From an uncultured Ruminococcus sp. (GTDB taxonomy: Bacteria > Bacillota > Clostridia > Oscillospirales > Acutalibacteraceae): 38,822 nucleotides of DNA. Positions 8,060 through 16,697 of the stretch are shown piece by piece; within the stretch, counting starts at the first letter, position 1, and each line of letters starts with the position of its first letter. The translations under genes and the position numbers were made by a program. The DNA is taken from the NCBI GenBank assembly GCA_910585865.1, contig CAJUGO010000017.1:1-38822 (forward strand), written 5' to 3'. The notes beneath the pieces were generated by a model that ran no database searches, was not told the DNA's origin, and worked only from the letters and a program-made list of their open reading frames with translations.

Positions 8060-9193
8060 TCACCCAAAAACTTTTTCAATGCTTTTTCCGTCAGGTGTAA
8101 TGCGGTAGACCTTTTCATTCTGATCTGTAAAGTAAATCCACTCATCATCTAAAATATAGACACCGCAAGTTTCCTTGGTATTTAGTTTTTGAACTTTTTT
8201 GTTATTGCTCAAATCAAGAGTATACAGTCCGTTTTCATCTAAGTATTTTTCAACTCCTATATACAGCTTTTGATTATAATAATTAGCAGTGATAACACCC
8301 TTGGTTTCAAAGAGTTTTTCAATTGTATTTTCCTTTAGATTAATATGATAAAGTTTATTAAAATCAGCCAAGAAGTATACATCGTCACCGTCTGCAATTA
8401 AATTACTTACACCGTTTTCAGCATTCGGAACATCATCTATACAAAATTTGTATATTATTTTTTTTCTTTCTGTATTATAACAATATATATATAATTTATT
8501 ATCAATATAACCCTGATAATAAATTTGAGAATTACTTATATATCCCTTTGTTTGTAAGTAAAAATCACGTGATTCTAAATCTTTGATATCTGCAACTAGT
8601 TTAATAGATTCTCCATCATATAAATATAAGCTGCAATCTATTGAGTAAAAATAAATTGTGTCGCCTATAACTGTAAACGACGGTTGCAGTATGTATTTTT
8701 CAGGATTTTTGATTGTGATATATTCTTTATAAGTTTTGTTACTAAAATCAAAATACTCTATGATAATATCACCGTTTATATATTTGCCATCTTCTATAAA
8801 AGGATTTATTCCTTCCGAATCAATAAAATAGCTGTCAGATTTCGCCCATGAGTCTAATATTTTGCCTTTGTACACTTCTGATAACCGTATATTCTGCGGT
8901 GATACGGAAAAGCCATCCCAATTAACCCGTCTTGTAATATAGGACCCTATTTCATATGTACCGTATTTTAAACATTCCCCGTTTACATAATTATAATATA
9001 GCTTGTTATCTATTTGTATCAAATCGCTGCCAATATTAGCAATATCATTATTATAATTAAAATTGTTATTATTGTTATCTTGTATATTAATGCGATTAAA
9101 ATAAGATGTATTAAATAATATACAATATGGTATAAAGAATAAGACTGTAATAATTAAAATAATAATTAATGGAATTTTTATTTTTTTACTCAA
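8060..9193 (-). CDS. membrane-anchored propeller-like protein, paralog of 4397-5554
   Basis: A 377-residue protein: basic start MSKKIKIP, one membrane helix (about 6-28), an Asn-rich linker, then repeated short beta strands (LYYNYVNGE, LYLYDGE, VYFLADFNKLYHINL, IYFTDQNEKVYRI), consistent with a DUF5050-like propeller outside the membrane. It ends in IEKVFG as its paralog does. The start is a TTG with GGTGA upstream; no ATG fits better. It lies 15 bases upstream of the gene at 7547-8044, likely one transcript. Function unknown. Confidence 0.6.
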   Translation of the reverse strand: MSKKIKIPLIIILIITVLFFIPYCILFNTSYFNRINIQDNNNNNFNYNNDIANIGSDLIQIDNKLYYNYVNGECLKYGTYEIGSYITRRVNWDGFSVSPQNIRLSEVYKGKILDSWAKSDSYFIDSEGINPFIEDGKYINGDIIIEYFDFSNKTYKEYITIKNPEKYILQPSFTVIGDTIYFYSIDCSLYLYDGESIKLVADIKDLESRDFYLQTKGYISNSQIYYQGYIDNKLYIYCYNTERKKIIYKFCIDDVPNAENGVSNLIADGDDVYFLADFNKLYHINLKENTIEKLFETKGVITANYYNQKLYIGVEKYLDENGLYTLDLSNNKKVQKLNTKETCGVYILDDEWIYFTDQNEKVYRITPDGKSIEKVFG

Positions 9194-9243
9194 AATGTCA
9201 CCAGCTTTCCATAGCCTTTTGCTCTTACTGAATTTAACAGTTA

Positions 9244-9432
9244 TTACTCGGGAGTAAATATAAGTACCTGTGATTCTAAATATTTGAATCTTGAGTCATT
9301 AACATCTTTAACTTTAGCTTTAAATAAATTGTTAAAGTTAAATTCATAACTTCTACAAAATAATATATTAAAATCTCTTGTTTGTACACCATATAAATCA
9401 ATTGATATTGTTCCGTTAAAGGAAATAATCAA
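9244..9432 (-). CDS. hypothetical 62-residue frame
   Basis: A short open frame between two members of the accessory cluster. It has no signal peptide, no membrane helix and no recognisable motif. The ATG lacks a strong ribosome site. It may be the tail of a decayed gene rather than a gene. Listed because it fills an otherwise empty gap of about 290 bases. Confidence 0.25.
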   Translation of the reverse strand: MIISFNGTISIDLYGVQTRDFNILFCRSYEFNFNNLFKAKVKDVNDSRFKYLESQVLIFTPE

Positions 9433-9482
9433 TAATAAATTTATCCTTCTTTATTTATGTAGTAAAAGTTTTATAAGTTGTG

Positions 9483-9704
9483 GTTTTTAATGTGCATACC
9501 AATCAAATGATTCATAATCAGGATAAAGTATTTTAAATTGACTTTCACTGTATTCCTTTAGTTCATACTCAGGGTACTGGGTTTCACCGTCTTCATCAAG
9601 AGGAGGCACTTCATATTCATCAATATCAAGGGAATAATATTTTTTATCCATCAGTATAAATAAATTATCATCATACCAGCCAACTTTTTCAAACGTACCT
9701 GATA
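9483..9704 (-). repeat. 222-bp near-identical direct repeat, copy 2
   Basis: Matches 7543-7764 at an offset of 1940 bases. It covers the stop codon and C-terminal half of the gene at 9487-10005. The tight limits of the match at the coding 3' end suggest recombination or a recent duplication followed by replacement of the 5' half. Confidence 0.8.
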
Positions 9705-10005
9705 GAACTACGATACTATCGGATCCCCAAGATTCTCCTTCTGAACTAGTTCTTAATTTTAATCTATCATTAAAATTAGCAGAATAACTTATAGTAACGT
9801 TAACCTTGTCCTGATAAGTATATAATATAGAATCTCTTCCTGTAAGAATGACTAAGCTTTTTTCAGGAATAGTTTTAGGTTCATATAGTTGATCACAAGA
9901 AACAAAAAGCAATGAAAAAAATATAAAACTAAAAAAGATAAAACTAAAAAAGATTAATATAATCAGTAATACAGATATAAAAAAATATTTTAAAATTTTT
10001 TTCAT
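9487..10005 (-). CDS. small membrane-anchored protein, paralog of 7547-8044
   Basis: A 172-residue protein with a very hydrophobic N-terminal helix (rich in Phe, Ile, Ser, about 8-32) ending VSC, which may act as a lipobox. The middle is unlike the paralog. The C-terminal 75 residues (GTFEKVGWYDDN, YYSLDI, KILYPDYESFDWYAH) are nearly the same. The start at 10005 (MKKILK) follows a GGGGTG site four bases upstream; the longer TTG start at 10017 has none. It is the most upstream member of the accessory cluster in the direction of transcription. Confidence 0.55.
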   Translation of the reverse strand: MKKILKYFFISVLLIILIFFSFIFFSFIFFSLLFVSCDQLYEPKTIPEKSLVILTGRDSILYTYQDKVNVTISYSANFNDRLKLRTSSEGESWGSDSIVVLSGTFEKVGWYDDNLFILMDKKYYSLDIDEYEVPPLDEDGETQYPEYELKEYSESQFKILYPDYESFDWYAH

Positions 10006-10567
10006 TTTGCACCCCAAAATTAAGATTCTTTCAACTTTTTAATTTGTTTATCCGATGCTATTAATACGAAACACATAAAAACTCAATAAACATACCCTTG
10101 GCATTAACAGAGTTTCTTTTATAGTTAATACGATATCTTTGGAATCTAAGCTTTTAATTATGACATAAAGGTCTGTTTTGATTATTGCACAAATCTATAT
10201 ATAAATAATATTGATATTAACAATAGTATTCTTCTTGTTTCTTTATCGTTTTTTGTCACCATTCAAATAGTTTAGCGTTTAGATAAATTATATCATTATT
10301 ATGGCTGTATAGTCAATTTTACAATTCAACCATAATTCAGTTAATTATTTTGTCGATATTAACTAATGTTTTTATCTGCTAAGGCAAAATATCATTTATT
10401 ATATTGCCATACAAAGCCAAAATTTTCATTATAATTATTTCCGTAGTAATAAAAGACAATTAATCAGAAAATGCGCTATAATTGCAGGAGAAACATATAA
10501 GTTTACAAAAATAAAACAACTCCCATAACTCTGATTTAAGAGAAATGGGAGCTGATATTAAATTAGT
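10006..10567. other. intergenic stretch, no gene seen
   Basis: About 560 bases of very AT-rich sequence separating the RHS-linked cluster from the starch-binding gene. Apart from the terminator hairpin at 10520-10551 I see no reading frame, RNA or repeat that I can support. Confidence 0.5.
10520..10551 (-). terminator. intrinsic terminator of the CBM21 gene
   Basis: Stem CTCCCAT/ATGGGAG with a 2x2 internal loop and an inner CTCT/AGAG stem. On the minus strand it is followed by a T-rich tail (TTGTTTTATTTTT). It lies 17 bases beyond the stop of 10568-11308. Confidence 0.75.
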
Positions 10568-11308
10568 TTATGCAGTATAATAGTTGCCAAAGTTGTCATC
10601 TATATAGGTAATTCCGTTTACTGTGTAAGAAAGTTTATATTGCAAATTACAGGCGTTTGTAGGAATCTTATAACTCCATTCCTGAACATAATTTTTTTGC
10701 GAAAATGTTGTATAGTATTTTGCATCTACCTCGTTGGTTGTTTCCCAATTATCAGTGGTGTAAATAACTTTAACTTCTTTCGGATCTCCTAAATCCTTTA
10801 ATTGAAGCCATCCGCTGACAAAATCGTCTGATCTGTATGAAGTACGGTTTGCAATTCCGCCTACGCCAAAATCAAATCTGCCCGAATCAGCATATCCGGC
10901 ATGTATAGAATAGTTTTGTCCGTTGTTATTGTCCCAATATGTCTGGCCGTTTACTTCATATTTAATGGCAAATTGAACTGTTATTGAACCTCTGTAGCTG
11001 GGTACTTTAGTTGGTGTTTCAAATTTCCAAGCTTCATAATTTCCCCAAGTAGGTTTGTAATATTCTGCCTTACAGTCTTCCCATTTAACACCGTCAAAAG
11101 AATAATGAATTGTCACATTTTTTTCATAAGCAATATTTTCAACTTCTACATATCCTATTGCGCCTACTGCCAACCCATTTTTAGGCGGCTTAGCATAAAT
11201 CAGTTTTACCGGTCTATTGGAAACCGCATTTGCTGACGGAGCCATGAAGAGTATTCCAATTAGTAAAGAAAATACAAGTGTTAATGCAAAAAATTTTTTT
11301 TGTTTCAT
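10568..11308 (-). CDS. secreted protein with two CBM21-like starch-binding modules
   Basis: A 246-residue protein with a signal peptide (1-28, ending SANA). It carries two similar beta-sandwich modules, about 32-136 and 150-246. Each has the CBM21/CBM53 pattern: a strand with V-x-I/V-x-Y, a W in D-x-W or V-K-W, a W-(S/K)-F/Y strand near the middle, and a closing YWDNN-x-G-x-NY (YIDDNFGNYY in module 2). Members of this family bind alpha-glucans, often as parts of starch-degrading enzymes; here there is no catalytic domain. It may hold starch at the cell surface or act with a separate amylase. The ATG has GGAGG upstream. It is monocistronic, with its own promoter and terminator. Confidence 0.75.
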   Translation of the reverse strand: MKQKKFFALTLVFSLLIGILFMAPSANAVSNRPVKLIYAKPPKNGLAVGAIGYVEVENIAYEKNVTIHYSFDGVKWEDCKAEYYKPTWGNYEAWKFETPTKVPSYRGSITVQFAIKYEVNGQTYWDNNNGQNYSIHAGYADSGRFDFGVGGIANRTSYRSDDFVSGWLQLKDLGDPKEVKVIYTTDNWETTNEVDAKYYTTFSQKNYVQEWSYKIPTNACNLQYKLSYTVNGITYIDDNFGNYYTA

Positions 11309-11807
11309 TTAATTTTTCCTCCAGAAATAAAATAATTCTTTTTGGGACAAATGTTTTAAAACTTTTTTCACCATCCTTATACAACTCTTCCTTAATACAT
11401 GTCCCTATTTATTAAAGAAGAATATATATTGTGATAATATATCCCAACGATTACTTAGAATATACCATATAAAAAAGTATTACACAAGTATAATACTTAA
11501 AAAATTTATATTTTTATAGACTTTTATGTGGTATTTAGAACAGTACAGAATAATTATATGTTACCAATCTTAAGCAAAACACATTAATGTCAAGGTTGTA
11601 TGTACAGTACTATATCTTTTATCATTAACAACTTTTAATATATTTACCATGATTAAAACTTAATTTTCGTCACAAATAATTTCTAAGTTGTTACTTTTGA
11701 GAAAATATAAGAGTTTTGCATAATATCTTGTCCGGTTTGTGCAGAAAGCATAGTTTATTATAATACAGATAAGATATATTACTAATTTTCAGTGAGATGT
11801 TTATATA
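11309..11807. other. intergenic stretch carrying the CBM21 promoter
   Basis: About 500 bases without a gene. The promoter and operator-like palindrome at 11459-11498 face the CBM21 gene. The rest, toward the truncated amidase, shows nothing I can support. Confidence 0.5.
11459..11498 (-). promoter_or_regulatory. promoter with operator-like palindrome for the CBM21 gene
   Basis: Minus strand TTGTGT (11482-11487), 17 bases, TATATT (11459-11464), about 150 bases before the start codon. An 8-bp inverted repeat AAGTATTA...TAATACTT (11475-11498) covers the -35 box, where a repressor could act. The palindrome is AT-rich, so chance cannot be excluded. Confidence 0.45.
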
Positions 11808-11990
11808 TTAAAAGACCATAGTTAAGACACATCCGCCATGTCCTGCATCAATTATAATTTCGGGAATGTTTTTTATATTTTCAGATGAAGTTTTAACTTC
11901 CATATTTAATACGGCCTTTACCATCAATATACAAAAAGCAATAAAAAAAATAAGGCAAATACCGGAAAAAATTATATTTTTCTTTATCAT
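11808..11990 (-). pseudogene. truncated N-acetylmuramoyl-L-alanine amidase (CwlD-like)
   Basis: Sixty codons: an N-terminal membrane helix (5-27), a short linker, then PEIIIDAGHGG, the first zinc-binding motif of Amidase_3 enzymes. The frame ends six residues later (CVLTMVF), where a full enzyme would continue for about 170 residues with the Glu and second His ligands. The start is intact, with a GGAGGTG site five bases before the ATG. The layout of a short anchor plus amidase resembles CwlD, which prepares spore cortex. The rest of the gene is not in the neighbourhood, so a deletion is likely and the product cannot be active. Confidence 0.75.
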
Positions 11991-12175
11991 AATAACACCT
12001 CCACAGAAAAATATGCGTAAAGTGATATATAATATGACTTAATTGGTATAAGCGTGTGAAAGTGATTAAGGTAATATAATAAAAATTAATTATATCAAAT
12101 CAATATGCGGGAATGTATTATTGTTTTTTAAATATACATGGACTTGCTGCAAAAAATTTTATATATAATAAATTA

Positions 12176-12204
12176 TTGTATACATAACTGTTTAGTGATA
12201 TAAT
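12176..12204 (+). promoter_or_regulatory. promoter of map
   Basis: TTGTAT (12176-12181), a 17-base spacer, TATAAT (12199-12204). A housekeeping sigma-type promoter 37 bases before the start codon of the methionine aminopeptidase. Confidence 0.75.
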
Positions 12205-12241
12205 AGACAAGGATAAAATTTTACTAAAAGAGTGTGATTAT

Positions 12242-13114
12242 ATGGAAAAACCGGGCAGAAATGATTTTTGCTGGTGCGGCAGCGGAAAAAAGTATAAAAA
12301 GTGTCATATAGATTTTGATGAAAAAATTGAGGAGGCATCATGTCAGGGACATATTGTTCCTTCACATGATATAATCAAAAATGAAGAACAAATAAATAAA
12401 ATTAAGGATAGTGCAAAAATTAACATTGCTGTCCTTGATTATGTGGCTGCTCATATCAAAGAAGGAATAAGTACTGCTGAAATTGATAAATGGGTTTATG
12501 ATATTACTGTTAGCATGGGAGGAATTCCAGCTCCGCTGAATTATGAAGGATTTCCCAAAAGTGTTTGTACATCTATTAACAATGAAGTGTGCCATGGTAT
12601 TCCTTCAGAAAGTGTTATCCTTAAGAGCGGAGACATTATTAATGTAGACGTGTCAACTAATCTTAATGGTTATTATTCGGATTCTTCAAGAATGTTTTGT
12701 ATTGGGAATGTAAGCACTGAAAATAGAAGATTGGTTGAAGAGGCTAAAAATGCTGTATATGAGGGTTTAAAAGAAGTAAAGCCGTGGGGATTTTTAGGTG
12801 ATATGGGACAAGCGGTTAATGATTATGTTAAAAGCAAGGGATATTCGGTTGTTCGTGAAGTTGGCGGTCATGGTATCGGGCTTGAATTTCATGAGGATCC
12901 ATGGGTAAGTTATGTCAGTTTGAAAAATACAGAAATGCTGATGGTACCAGGAATGATATTTACTATAGAACCTATGATTAACATGGGGAAACCCGATATT
13001 TTTGTTGATGAGGATGACGGATGGACAATTTATACGGAAGATAATTCCCCATCAGCGCAGTGGGAAATACAAGTGCTTGTAACGGAAACCGGTTATGAAA
13101 TAATTTCATATTAA
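12242..13114 (+). CDS. map: methionine aminopeptidase type I with SEC-C zinc motif
   Basis: A 290-residue cytoplasmic enzyme that removes the N-terminal Met from new proteins. Residues 1-22 hold a SEC-C motif (CWCGSGKKYKKCH), a zinc knuckle found on many clostridial copies and thought to aid ribosome or protein contact. The pita-bread catalytic domain follows, with all five metal ligands by comparison with the E. coli enzyme: Asp136, Asp147, His210, Glu243 and Glu275, plus the conserved His118 in CHGIP. The gene stands alone, convergent with the cobalamin operon and separated from it by a shared hairpin. Other type I copies may exist elsewhere in the genome. Confidence 0.93.
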   Translation: MEKPGRNDFCWCGSGKKYKKCHIDFDEKIEEASCQGHIVPSHDIIKNEEQINKIKDSAKINIAVLDYVAAHIKEGISTAEIDKWVYDITVSMGGIPAPLNYEGFPKSVCTSINNEVCHGIPSESVILKSGDIINVDVSTNLNGYYSDSSRMFCIGNVSTENRRLVEEAKNAVYEGLKEVKPWGFLGDMGQAVNDYVKSKGYSVVREVGGHGIGLEFHEDPWVSYVSLKNTEMLMVPGMIFTIEPMINMGKPDIFVDEDDGWTIYTEDNSPSAQWEIQVLVTETGYEIISY

Positions 13115-13124
13115 ACAAAAGAAG

Positions 13125-13151
13125 GCGGTTATGCAATATCAGCATAACCGC
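13125..13151 (-). terminator. terminator at the end of the cobalamin operon
   Basis: A perfect 10-bp stem GCGGTTATGC/GCATAACCGC with a 7-base loop, between the convergent map gene and the ECF fusion gene. The minus-strand side is followed by TTCTTTTGTTT. It may work in both directions, but the T-rich tail favours the minus transcript. Confidence 0.8.
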
Positions 13152-13156
13152 TAAAC

Positions 13157-15814
13157 TTATGTTATTAATCCATATTTTATTTTGATACGGTCAAGCTTTT
13201 CAAGCATTGGCTCTGCGGCAAAATACAGAAAAATGACAGTTGAAACAGCGTGAACAATATCCATGGGCAGACCTTGAATATAAAAACTTAAAATCATATT
13301 TGAAGTTATGACGGAATGTGATGATACAGCTGAATAAAAGTTCATAATTCCTCCGTATAAAATCAACACTGCCATAAATCCAAATATACAGAGTGATGCC
13401 CTATTTCTTCCGAGAAGACCTTTTTTGAATAATACACCTGCAAAAAATCCAATTATGCCTGCCGCGAACATTTGCCACGGAGTCCAAGATCCCTGACCAA
13501 ATATTATATTAGATACCAGCATTGTTACAGAGCCGACAAGAAAACCTGATTCTCCTCCAAATGCGACTCCGGATATAATAATTATTGCTATTATAGGTTT
13601 AAATTGAGGAAGCATATTAAAAATTAATCTTGATGATACAGACAAAGCACAAAGTACGGCAATTATTACAAGTTCTCTTGCCTTAGGCTGGCGTCCCTCA
13701 AAAAACATGAAAAACGGTATCATAGATTCAATGAGTACAAGGAGTGAAATAAAAAGATACTTTTGATCCTGTAAGTATGTTATGCCTATAAATATAGTAA
13801 CAGGTATTGTAATTAATGATATGACAGTCATTGCAATAGTCCGTTTAGGTAGTTTATGATTTTTCCGAATTTCAGCAACAGGCTTTTTGGATTTTGAACC
13901 AAATGATATCATTAACAGCAAAACAGGAACACCTATGATTAAATAATCAAACCATTGAGAAAAATTTTTTGATGTTAGACCCGGGATACAGTCGCCGTTT
14001 ATTAAAATACCTGCTGTAAGCAATATAAAAGAAAATACTCCTAAAAATTTTTTCCATATAGGCATACGAAGATTTTTATGTGTATTCTTATGAATAGAAT
14101 TGCTGTTTTGCTCATATTCATACAATTCAGTTTTTGTATTATAATCAGTGTCATTATCTTTATTTCCGGTGCAACAGTAAATGACATCTTCTACTGTAAC
14201 TGCATTCTTAATAATACTCCTTGACATACGATTTGCAGAAGTAGAATAAAAACTATTTGAGGCGAAAAACTTTCTTGGGCTTCCCTGAGAAGTAACTTCT
14301 CCGTTAAAAAACATTATGCATTTGTGGGGATATTTTGCGCAAAATTCTATATCATGACTGACCATCAATACAGTAACCCCGGAATGAGTCAGTGTATTAA
14401 TAATTTTGGCAAATTCAAGTTTAAATTCAGCATCAAGTCCTTTGGTAGGTTCATCGAGGAGCAATATCCTAGGTTTCAGAAGTAATATTTTGGCCAGTGC
14501 TGCCCGTTGTTGTTCACCGCCTGATAAATCATATGGATGTCTATCTATTAACTGCTCAAGTTTACAAAGGCTTATTACTGAGTTAATGCGATTTTGAATA
14601 ATAGTTTTATCAATTTTTATGTTGTCAAATATTTCAAGCAAATCCTCAAGAACAGTCTTTTTTAAAAATAACATCTTGGGATTTTGCGGCAAAGTAGCAA
14701 TTTGTGCATTATTAGAATTGTCATTATGATTATGCGAAAGGATTCTGGTTTTTCCCCTGTACGGTTTATTTGTTCCGTTTATTATGGAAAGCATGGTTGA
14801 TTTTCCTGTGCCGTTACCTCCCAAAACAGCAACAAATTCTCCTTTATGTATTTTGATTGAAAGTCCTTTAATAACATCAGGTGAATCCTTATTATATCTA
14901 AACCACACATCATTAAGTTCTATATCAACATCCTCACTGCATTCCGGAATCGTTTCCGGATATACTTTATTCAATTCATTTTCTGCTGAATATTTTTCAA
15001 GCCAGTTTTTACCTTCTGTAACAGTTACAGGACATTCATCTTCACTGTTTTCAACAGACATCCATATTCTCATTGGTGCAGGCATTGATAATAATGTTTT
15101 ACTGTTTCTTGATTTTAATACGTTACCGGTTGATTTAGGAGTTTCAAACGATATAAGTTCGCCATTTTCTAAAACAAGAACCCGATTACTGAGCGGCAAA
15201 ACTTCGTCTAGTCTATGTTCGGTTATTATTACGGTAACACCGAGTTCTCGGTTGATTTTAGAAATACATGAAAGAAAATTTGCTGCTGCTATTGGATCAA
15301 GCTGACTTGTGGGTTCATCAAGAAGAAGCACTGACGGCTGCATTGCCATGATTGAAGCAAGATTAAGAATTTGCTTTTGACCGCCTGAGAGTTCTGAAAT
15401 ATTTTTATCAAACCAATTATGTATACCAAAAAAATTTGCAGTTTCTGCCACTCTTTTTCTGATTGTGCTGTTATCATACCCCAGACTTTCAAGACCAAAT
15501 GCCAGTTCATGCCATACTTTGTCGGTTACAATCTGATTATCAAGCGACTGCATTACAAAGCCAATTTTTTGGCTCTGAACACGATGACTTAACTTGTGTA
15601 TATCTTCGTTTTCAAACAGGATGTTGCCTTCTATTGAACCATGCGGTGCTAAATCCGGCTTTAATTGTCTTAATAATGTACTTTTGCCGCATCCTGAAGG
15701 TCCGCATAAGGTAATGAATTCACCGCAATTTATTGAAAATGATATGTTTTTCAGTGCATCGACTTCTGTTTCAGGATAACAGAAAGTCAAATTTTTGATT
15801 GTGTATGCTTCCAA
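13157..15814 (-). CDS. ECF importer: two fused ATPases plus S component (predicted corrinoid)
   Basis: An 885-residue fusion. ABC domain 1 (about 5-225) has Walker A GPSGCGKST, signature LSGGQKQ and Walker B LLLDEPTSQLD. ABC domain 2 (about 290-515) has GGNGTGKST, LSGGEQQR and LLLDEPTKGLD. After a linker come about four helices (590-715), then an S-component-like membrane domain (about 720-885) with ARELVIIAVLCALSVSSR, FKPIIAIIIISGVAFGGESG and WTPWQMFAAGIIGF. That wording resembles S components I associate with cobalamin-riboswitch genes (CbrT/CblT type), so cobalamin, another corrinoid or the lower-ligand precursor alpha-ribazole is the likely substrate. In most ECF systems A, A' and S are separate chains. 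The TTG start follows a GGGGGAGGG site, and the gene overlaps the T component by 28 bases. Confidence 0.85.
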   Translation of the reverse strand: MEAYTIKNLTFCYPETEVDALKNISFSINCGEFITLCGPSGCGKSTLLRQLKPDLAPHGSIEGNILFENEDIHKLSHRVQSQKIGFVMQSLDNQIVTDKVWHELAFGLESLGYDNSTIRKRVAETANFFGIHNWFDKNISELSGGQKQILNLASIMAMQPSVLLLDEPTSQLDPIAAANFLSCISKINRELGVTVIITEHRLDEVLPLSNRVLVLENGELISFETPKSTGNVLKSRNSKTLLSMPAPMRIWMSVENSEDECPVTVTEGKNWLEKYSAENELNKVYPETIPECSEDVDIELNDVWFRYNKDSPDVIKGLSIKIHKGEFVAVLGGNGTGKSTMLSIINGTNKPYRGKTRILSHNHNDNSNNAQIATLPQNPKMLFLKKTVLEDLLEIFDNIKIDKTIIQNRINSVISLCKLEQLIDRHPYDLSGGEQQRAALAKILLLKPRILLLDEPTKGLDAEFKLEFAKIINTLTHSGVTVLMVSHDIEFCAKYPHKCIMFFNGEVTSQGSPRKFFASNSFYSTSANRMSRSIIKNAVTVEDVIYCCTGNKDNDTDYNTKTELYEYEQNSNSIHKNTHKNLRMPIWKKFLGVFSFILLTAGILINGDCIPGLTSKNFSQWFDYLIIGVPVLLLMISFGSKSKKPVAEIRKNHKLPKRTIAMTVISLITIPVTIFIGITYLQDQKYLFISLLVLIESMIPFFMFFEGRQPKARELVIIAVLCALSVSSRLIFNMLPQFKPIIAIIIISGVAFGGESGFLVGSVTMLVSNIIFGQGSWTPWQMFAAGIIGFFAGVLFKKGLLGRNRASLCIFGFMAVLILYGGIMNFYSAVSSHSVITSNMILSFYIQGLPMDIVHAVSTVIFLYFAAEPMLEKLDRIKIKYGLIT

Positions 15815-16677
15815 TTTAATCCCTCCCCCGTATTTATTATTATGGGCAACATCATTAACAGGGCATATAATGCAAAAAACAATATTGAATTAACAGAAAA
15901 TAAATTCCCTTTTACTGATGGAAAGTATCTGAATTTTATAGAATCCGTAAAAATCAATATTACATCTAATATTCCCAATAAAGCAATAATACAAAGAAAA
16001 ATAGCATCTCTTTTACTAAAACGATAAATTGAATAAGCAGTTCTTCCTTTTAAACCATATCCCCTGCTTTTCATAGAGTCAGCTGTTTCAATTGCATTTT
16101 CAAGTGACATAGTTATCATCACAGATATTATTTTTATGCCATACTTAATGCGCATTAATAAAGTACCTGTTGAAAAATCTCTTCCTACAGACCTTTGAAC
16201 AGTTTTTACACATTTCATTTGTTCTGTGAATTTAGGAACAAAGCGCAGTGCCATAGACATCATAAGACTTAGTGATGGTATAATTTTGCCAAAAAGATAA
16301 ATTAGCTTATCAGAAGTTATGATAGTATTAAAACATGAAAACCACAGCACTGTAGAAGATAACAGTACTGCGGTTACAATTCCGTATATTATTGATTCAA
16401 GAGTAAGCGGATTACCCCATGGGAGATACGTTAATATAGTTACTCCTTCATGATTAAATACTGGATTAATTATAGTAATCAGTATTATCATAGGGAGCAA
16501 ATATAACAGACTGAATTTAACTGTTCGCATTCCGTTAAGATAAACAGCGTTTAAGAATGCACATGTAAAGGAAATTGCCAAGCAAACCGGATTCATTATA
16601 AACATAGAAAAACCGATTACTAAAACAAAATATGTAAAATTTATTAACGGATGCAAATTTGAAAATGTATCTTTCAT
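15787..16677 (-). CDS. ECF transporter T component (CbiQ/EcfT family)
   Basis: A 296-residue membrane protein with about six helices. It has the EcfT coupling region: AL-RFVPKF near 150-160 and the ALENAIETADSMKSRGYG segment, where the Ala-rich and (S/A)RG motifs on coupling helices dock to the ATPases. It joins the ATP-hydrolysing domains of the downstream fusion protein to the S domain. It follows the tethered DUF4430 gene by 20 bases, and its 3' end overlaps the ATPase gene, implying coupled translation and one membrane complex. Confidence 0.85.
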   Translation of the reverse strand: MKDTFSNLHPLINFTYFVLVIGFSMFIMNPVCLAISFTCAFLNAVYLNGMRTVKFSLLYLLPMIILITIINPVFNHEGVTILTYLPWGNPLTLESIIYGIVTAVLLSSTVLWFSCFNTIITSDKLIYLFGKIIPSLSLMMSMALRFVPKFTEQMKCVKTVQRSVGRDFSTGTLLMRIKYGIKIISVMITMSLENAIETADSMKSRGYGLKGRTAYSIYRFSKRDAIFLCIIALLGILDVILIFTDSIKFRYFPSVKGNLFSVNSILFFALYALLMMLPIIINTGEGLNWKHTQSKI

Positions 16678-16697
16678 TATGTGAGTGATCTCCTCAT

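Noticed and set aside
14784..15305. 173-codon plus-strand frame
   Set aside because: It is antisense to the first ECF ATPase region, lacks a ribosome site and shows no protein family. It is a shadow of the real gene.
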